DNA from: Jaenimonas drosophilae
Taxonomy: Eukaryota; Euglenozoa; Kinetoplastea; Trypanosomatida; Trypanosomatidae
Direction of reading: 5' to 3'
NCBI GenBank assembly: GCA_030849065.1
Contig: JASAON010001650.1
Span: 109,532-173,531 of the forward strand
Length of the DNA stretch: 64,000 bases
The notes beneath the pieces are model-generated. The model ran no database searches. It worked only from the letters and a program-made list of their open reading frames with translations, and was not told the DNA's origin. Positions 59,501 to 64,000 of the stretch are shown here, one piece after another; position 1 is the stretch's first letter, and the number at the start of each line of letters is the position of its first letter. A program made the translations under genes and the position numbers.

Positions 59501-61657
59501 TCATTCGATGTCCATACCGAGGCCCTGATGAGAGTCACTACCTGCTTCCTCCTGCGCTTCCATGTACTCCTCCTCTTCTCCATCCGCAGCAGCATCGATT
59601 GCTGCGTGATCCACCCACACCAAACCGTCTGCTGCGAACATGCGTTTCCGAAGCTCATTGAGCTTTTCCCGCTGTCGAGCAAAGATGGCCTCAAACTCAA
59701 GAACATCCACACGAGGGATGAACCCACTGCATGTGTTGTCAACCTTGGTTTCATCATCCTCAATGGTGCCCATCACCGCTACGTTTTTGGACCACTCACC
59801 ACTAAGGCATTGAAGTCGGTGCACGTAGTGCCAAATGCCGGGGCCCTCGCGCATTCCACGAGACCAATAGCCTTCAAACCAATCCTCTCCAGCGGTTCGT
59901 AGCACCGCCCATCCTTCGCAGAGGCCGTTCCGGAAGCTCCCCTCAATAACGTCACCGTTCACAAGGTACAACCGCCCCGTTCCGTGGCGCAGATCGCGCT
60001 GGAAGTCACCCTCATACACTTCTCCGTTCTTGCACCATTGAGTTCCTCGTCCATCTCGCATCCCGTTGAGCCACTCACCTTGATAGACACGAGTGTAGGG
60101 AGACTGCTTCGTGGCGCGAATGAAGAGGGTTCCCTCTCCTTCACGCTTTCCACGACGAAACTCTCCGCGGAACTTGAAGTTGGTCTGGATATGCTCGCCG
60201 AATCCATCAAACAATCCATCCGCCCATTGTCCTTCATAGGTGGCCGTCTTCGCAGGGTTGAGGTAGATCTTACGTCGGTCACCGTGGGTGGCAAAGTTCA
60301 CTTGATTGTTGGCAGTTGATGGTCCTCCTTCGGTGATGCGCTCACGGCCACGCTGCTTCAGCTCCTCTTCGTGAGCCTTCGCCTCATTTTGATCCGATAC
60401 CTCCCATCCCTCAATCCGTCCTCGAAGGCGGAGGAGCTCCTCCTCCTCCTCCGTCAGGGGTCGGCCGGTGTTGTCACCGTAAACCATGGCGAGCACCTCA
60501 GGTCCACCAAACAGACTCTCTAACGCGCGTAGCTTCCGAACTAACCGACCCTTCTCCGAGGAAGTGATGACGGGGATGCAGGCGCAGCGCAGCTGACGAA
60601 AGAGCTGAAGCGTCTCTAAGGTATCAATCGTTTCATTGTAGAGCAGCGGATCAACGCAGCCCAAGACAAAGCATGCCTCGTGCCCAGTAAGCAGCTGAGA
60701 CATGATTTGAGAGAACTTACACTCCATAAAGAAGGATTGGCTCTTGCGAATGAGTTCATGCAGCTGTTCCTTGGAGTGGATATTCTGCTTTCGGCGCTCT
60801 CGGTACTCCAAAGAGTGGATTACGCCTGCACAGAGAAGAGTCACACTGACGTTGATTTGACTACTTTCACGGAGGAGATTTCCACGGTAACCCTTGGCAC
60901 CACCACGGTCAGAGCCCTTGGTGTGAACGAAGGTCATGTTGCGCAAAATGCACTTCTCGCCCTTGGCCTTGTCCGTCGTGGAAATGCCGAGCTGAACGAA
61001 TCCATGCCAGCGAGCACTCCGATCATAACCGCGGCGAATACGTGCTTCATTACCCATGTTGAGGTAACGTTCGAACTCGTCAAAGTTGCTGACATCCACA
61101 TCCTCCAAGCTGGAGACGTAGAGGCGGTTGAAGCCATCGCGAAAAATGGAGTACTTGATCGGCTCACCGTTCTCCGCGGTTGGTCTTGATAAGTTTTGGT
61201 CTAGATTATCGTTGATGCGGTCGCGGCTCATCTCCCAATACCGCATCGACACCTCGTAATCGTGCGCATCTCCCTGGGCTTCCAACCGACGGAAGAGCTC
61301 TCGCACAGTATCCTGAATGAGACCCGATTCGTTTTGACTACCAAAAAAGCTATGTGTCTTTCCAGTGTCTGCCAGCCCCACGGAAACACAGTTGCTGCTT
61401 AATCCGCCCATGACGATGTCTACCATTTCCAGTCCAATGGTGCGGAACAAGTCTTCTTGTCTGGCATTCTGCGGATACATAAAGTCAAAGTCATATCTAA
61501 GACCTTCTGTGGCAGTGGGAGAAAATGCCACCAGCTTATCCTCATTGGTCTTGAGACGAACTTGGATTGATGGGAGATCCTCATCGGCGACTGGTCGCTC
61601 GCGGACAGCAATGCGCAATCGCTCCACCACCGGTGGGTGAATAACTTCTTCACTCAT
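59501..61657 (-). CDS. Degenerate kinesin-like motor fused to MORN repeats
   Basis: A 718-residue fusion. Residues about 12-375 follow a kinesin motor: RLRIAVRERPV is the first strand, YDFDFMYPQNARQEDLF the usual VFxP...VY segment, GLADTGKTHSFFG (94-106) the P-loop, and FSQIMSQLLTGHEACFVLGCVDP matches the LTxLLxDSLGG...MIxxxSP region. The nucleotide-sensing switches are eroded: switch I reads DRSARWHGF where SSRSH is expected, and the switch II DLAGSE region reads TKGSDRGGAKG. ATPase activity is therefore doubtful. Residues about 471-650 hold seven MORN repeats (YEGQWADGLFDGFGE, YQGEWLNGMRDGRGT, YEGDFQRDLRHGTGR and others), modules often found in membrane- or cytoskeleton-linked flagellar proteins. 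An acidic tail ends the protein. Start at the ATG at 61655-61657. I know of no described protein with this pairing. Confidence 0.85.
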   Translation of the reverse strand: MSEEVIHPPVVERLRIAVRERPVADEDLPSIQVRLKTNEDKLVAFSPTATEGLRYDFDFMYPQNARQEDLFRTIGLEMVDIVMGGLSSNCVSVGLADTGKTHSFFGSQNESGLIQDTVRELFRRLEAQGDAHDYEVSMRYWEMSRDRINDNLDQNLSRPTAENGEPIKYSIFRDGFNRLYVSSLEDVDVSNFDEFERYLNMGNEARIRRGYDRSARWHGFVQLGISTTDKAKGEKCILRNMTFVHTKGSDRGGAKGYRGNLLRESSQINVSVTLLCAGVIHSLEYRERRKQNIHSKEQLHELIRKSQSFFMECKFSQIMSQLLTGHEACFVLGCVDPLLYNETIDTLETLQLFRQLRCACIPVITSSEKGRLVRKLRALESLFGGPEVLAMVYGDNTGRPLTEEEEELLRLRGRIEGWEVSDQNEAKAHEEELKQRGRERITEGGPSTANNQVNFATHGDRRKIYLNPAKTATYEGQWADGLFDGFGEHIQTNFKFRGEFRRGKREGEGTLFIRATKQSPYTRVYQGEWLNGMRDGRGTQWCKNGEVYEGDFQRDLRHGTGRLYLVNGDVIEGSFRNGLCEGWAVLRTAGEDWFEGYWSRGMREGPGIWHYVHRLQCLSGEWSKNVAVMGTIEDDETKVDNTCSGFIPRVDVLEFEAIFARQREKLNELRKRMFAADGLVWVDHAAIDAAADGEEEEYMEAQEEAGSDSHQGLGMDIE

Positions 61658-61976
61658 GATGGGTCTGGTGAAGTTGGTAAACTCACGAAAGGGGGTAGTT
61701 TTGTTCAGACAACGGCCAAGGACTACCAGGAGGTGGAGATCAAAGCACCCCCCAACACACTCTTCGCTGTGAAGGCTGCGTCAATTCTCCTACGTGCTAG
61801 GCAAATAGAGACACAAAAAAGGAGGGAGGGAGATGGAGTAGCTAGTGATTGTATCGTGGTGTTGCTCTTGTCAACCTCTTCCATGGAGACGATTCCCCCC
61901 ACCATTGTGTGGATGGGTGACGTGTGTTTTATGGAAATACAAGTGAGCAAATCATTCAAACCTCTTCGATGCGACA
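61658..61976. other. Intergenic spacer, uL22 gene to MORN-kinesin gene
   Basis: About 320 nt. Pyrimidine tracts in the minus sense (opposite the purine run near 61815-61835) may be processing signals. No gene is seen. Confidence 0.45.
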
Positions 61977-62477
61977 CTACTTCTTGGGGGCAGTCTTGGG
62001 GGTGGGGACGCGCTCCTTCTTCTCGCTCATGAACAGCTGCACGTGGCAAGGGCTGCACATGTAGGGTGAGATACGACCGTGGGCACGGAAGGTACGGCGG
62101 CGCATGCGGGCAGCCTGATCCACCTGAACGTGCTTAATCACCATCGTGTTGGGGTTGAGACCCTTCTCCACGGCGTTCGCCTCAGCGTTCTTGAGCAGAG
62201 AGAGCATCATCACCACAGACTTGCGTGGCCAGCGACCCTTGGTCTGGCCCCACTCCTTCGCCTGACCGGTGCGGCCAGTCTTGCCGTTGTAGCGCTTGAA
62301 GGGAATGCAGCGGGTCTTGGCGAGCACCTGACGGTAGAGCTGCTGAGCCTTGCGGAGGGGCATGCCGTTGATCACGTTGGCAGTCTCGAAGGTGTTCTTG
62401 TAGTGGCAACGGATGTCGCTGGCCTTGGCCTTGGCGCTCTTCGCCGACACCTGGGGCTTACGGGAGTAGTGCACCAT
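61977..62477 (-). CDS. RPL17: 60S ribosomal protein uL22 (L17)
   Basis: A complete 166-residue uL22, a large-subunit protein lining the peptide exit tunnel. Hallmarks are MVHYSRKPQVSAKSAKAKAS at the start, the VINGMPLRKAQQLYRQVL helix, the basic loop RYNGKTGRTGQAKEWGQTKG, the AEANAVEKGLNPNTMVIKHV strand and the conserved RRRTFRAHGRISPYMCSPCH loop that reaches into the tunnel. The C-terminus is short and basic. Start at the ATG at 62475-62477. Confidence 0.97.
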   Translation of the reverse strand: MVHYSRKPQVSAKSAKAKASDIRCHYKNTFETANVINGMPLRKAQQLYRQVLAKTRCIPFKRYNGKTGRTGQAKEWGQTKGRWPRKSVVMMLSLLKNAEANAVEKGLNPNTMVIKHVQVDQAARMRRRTFRAHGRISPYMCSPCHVQLFMSEKKERVPTPKTAPKK

Positions 62478-62492
62478 TTTGATACGAGGTTA

Positions 62493-62527
62493 CTTGTGTG
62501 GCATGAGATAAAGGAAAAATATAATTG
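62493..62527 (-). promoter_or_regulatory. Predicted spliced-leader acceptor of uL22
   Basis: In the minus sense a T/C-rich stretch (about 62507-62527) is followed by an AG at 62493-62494, leaving a leader of about 15 nt before the ATG, a typical arrangement for kinetoplastid ribosomal-protein genes. Predicted from composition only. Confidence 0.45.
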
Positions 62528-62686
62528 ATGGAGAGAAGCACAATGGTTAATACAGAAGAGGGACAATGAGGCATCGCCAAATCACCAGCCACGACATCGT
62601 ATAGAGTTCTCTTCGTTTCATTTGTTCCAGGTTCGCAACGGAACCAACTGGCGTGAGACAGAGAGCAGCACTCCTTCACGCTACTA

Positions 62687-63517
62687 TTAGCTCTTGAATT
62701 TTGCCACAAAGGCCTTGAACTTCGGCGCAAGCTTCTTGGCTACGGGCTGAAGTCGAGGAACCAAAAAGGGTGCCGTTGTAAGGGTCACAAACAACTGCAT
62801 CGGGACCATCATCTTGTTGAGAACAATCGACAACAGCAACGTACGCCAAAACTTGGGGTTACGGTGGTCCTGCTCAGCAGCAGTTGCGACTTCCGCTTCC
62901 GATGTATCGGGAGAGTTGCCGCGGACGTGAAAGCCGTACGACCGAGCGATGGCCACAAGATCAATGCGGAGGAAATAGAGAGAGATGAAGATGCTCATCA
63001 AGCAAATGTTGTGGATGATCAAATACCACAGCAATCCGCCCCCGCCGTAACGCGCAAGGCGCTGCTTCATCGTGAGACCGTTTTCACTTTCAACCGCAGT
63101 GGGAGCTGCGGTTGCTTCTGGCTCGCGATGAACCACTCCAGACGCATCAACTTGATATCCGCGTGTTCGATATTCATTGGGAAATCGTGTCACAAATCCC
63201 TGAGGAATCTCATAGGTAGTCTCGTTGGTCTTGATATTGTGGTAGTAAGGGGTACCCTTCTCGAGTGAGAAGTACTCCTTCCACTCCACACGAGGATCTT
63301 CTGGGGACAAAGCTTCCCCATCGGTCCAGGTAGCAGAGAAGGAGGCATTCGGAACTACTACTCGACGAGCAAGATCTTCACCAGGAAGCACCGGTCGTGC
63401 AGTACTGGCTGCTGGGCCGTCCTCATGGCCAGAAACGGTGGTAGATGATAGCCTTGCGCTACGGAGCAGCACACCTACAGATGCGCCGCACCTACTAACG
63501 CTGAGAAGAGATCTCAT
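62687..63517 (-). CDS. Mitochondrial WW-domain plus DUF1279 (FAM210-like) membrane protein
   Basis: A 276-residue protein. The frame begins upstream at a GTG, but the first ATG (63515-63517) gives MRSLLSVSRCGASVGVLLRS, an Arg/Ser-rich amphipathic leader typical of mitochondrial import. Residues about 76-107 form a WW domain (VEWKEYFSLEKGTPYYHN, then TYEIP), with first Trp at 79 and closing Pro at 106; the second signature Trp is Tyr102. Residues about 147-255 match DUF1279, as in FAM210A/B: MKQRLARYGGGGLLWYLII, a TM helix, a hydrophilic loop, then a second helix with KMMVPMQLFVTLTTAP. A short Lys-rich tail ends it. DUF1279 proteins reside in the inner mitochondrial membrane and influence translation or metabolism; the WW domain suggests a Pro-rich partner. 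Confidence 0.88.
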   Translation of the reverse strand: MRSLLSVSRCGASVGVLLRSARLSSTTVSGHEDGPAASTARPVLPGEDLARRVVVPNASFSATWTDGEALSPEDPRVEWKEYFSLEKGTPYYHNIKTNETTYEIPQGFVTRFPNEYRTRGYQVDASGVVHREPEATAAPTAVESENGLTMKQRLARYGGGGLLWYLIIHNICLMSIFISLYFLRIDLVAIARSYGFHVRGNSPDTSEAEVATAAEQDHRNPKFWRTLLLSIVLNKMMVPMQLFVTLTTAPFLVPRLQPVAKKLAPKFKAFVAKFKS

Positions 63518-63859
63518 GGGGGGCGCAAAGAAGCAGCGACCACAAAAGCAAACTGCCAATGAGGATGGAGCGACGATTTCGATGTAAAACCAGACGTCCA
63601 GGCCGCAAGAGCACACTTATCAGGGCTTCGACCTAGTGCTACTCAAGTCAAGAAAAATAGTAAACAAAAAGGAAATGAAGTATTTTCCTCCTTGAGGCAT
63701 GTCAACAACATTGTGTGGTGAAGTGTAGTAGGCGCGTGGCGTCCAATCTGGGACGCCACGCAGTGTCGTCTGTTTATGGAAAGATGGAAACCATGAAACG
63801 AGATTGATTACCAGTCAGCTGTTCATTTCCGTGCGCGCAGAGGAGCTCAGGAGGCTTCA
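63518..63859. other. Intergenic spacer, uS5 gene to WW-DUF1279 gene
   Basis: About 340 nt with no gene-like frame. A short inverted repeat, GGCGTCC (63738-63744) and GGACGCC (63751-63757), lies in the 3' flank of uS5. Confidence 0.45.
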
Positions 63860-64000
63860 CTACACAGTGATCTTCTGAGCCGCAGCGAGGAACTCGGAGT
63901 GCTCATCCGTGGGCTCACGCTGAGCCTCAGTCTCGGCCCAGAGATCGGGGGTGAGGAATCCGTAGGTCTTGCGGAGGGCGTAGAAGGTGGCCATGATGAA
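63860..64000 (-). CDS. RPS2: 40S ribosomal protein uS5 (S2), C-terminal fragment
   Basis: The last 46 codons plus stop of a gene that runs off the right edge of the window, too short to stand out as an ORF. The translation contains MATFYALRKTYGFLTPDLW, matching the conserved C-terminal end of eukaryotic uS5 (animal form: [21 protein letters not shown]). It ends with a short tail closing in AAQKITV. The stop is at 63860-63862. uS5 sits at the mRNA entry and decoding region of the small subunit. The gene is cut only by the window. Confidence 0.93.
   Translation of the reverse strand, partial: FIMATFYALRKTYGFLTPDLWAETEAQREPTDEHSEFLAAAQKITV

Overview
This window looks like nuclear DNA from a kinetoplastid protist, most likely a free-living bodonid of the Bodo saltans type rather than a parasitic trypanosomatid. 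The basis is: (i) all 23 coding regions I can support lie on the minus strand, as in a kinetoplastid polycistronic transcription unit; (ii) every gene is a single uninterrupted reading frame with no sign of spliceosomal introns; (iii) several starts follow a pyrimidine tract plus AG in the minus sense, as expected for spliced-leader trans-splicing; (iv) the ribosomal proteins uL22 and uS5 look kinetoplastid-like. The genus is an inference. Transcription reads from position 64000 down to position 1.

Layout in transcription order (high to low coordinates): the C-terminus of 40S uS5, a mitochondrial WW plus DUF1279 (FAM210-like) membrane protein, 60S uL22, a degenerate kinesin fused to MORN repeats, a TPR protein and a Ded1/DDX3-like DEAD-box helicase (with an unresolved base at 56388). 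Then comes a gene-poor stretch of about 4.7 kb holding only one plausible 68-residue membrane micro-protein. It is followed by proteasome subunit Rpn8, a Cys/His-rich protein, a large two-pass receptor with an NIT-like ectodomain and a possible divergent cyclase-like cytosolic part, the ER-shaping GTPase Sey1/RHD3, two related Cys-rich proteins side by side, an N-myristoylatable BART-domain protein and a two-TM coiled-coil protein. The low-coordinate end has IFT140, a large LRR protein, the transition-zone protein B9D1, a type I surface glycoprotein with cadherin/VCBS-like modules, a NEK kinase, a large pseudokinase, an LRR/coiled-coil protein and dynein light chain LC8.

A theme is cilium/flagellum biology: LC8, B9D1, IFT140, the BART protein, NEK, MORN-kinesin, and LRR and TPR proteins of the kind common in axonemes. 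Kinetoplastid gene order is usually not functional, so this may be chance plus the high fraction of flagellar genes. Gene starts were set at the first ATG; several longer frames begin only at TTG or GTG and were trimmed. No tRNA, rRNA, transposon or CRISPR array was found.
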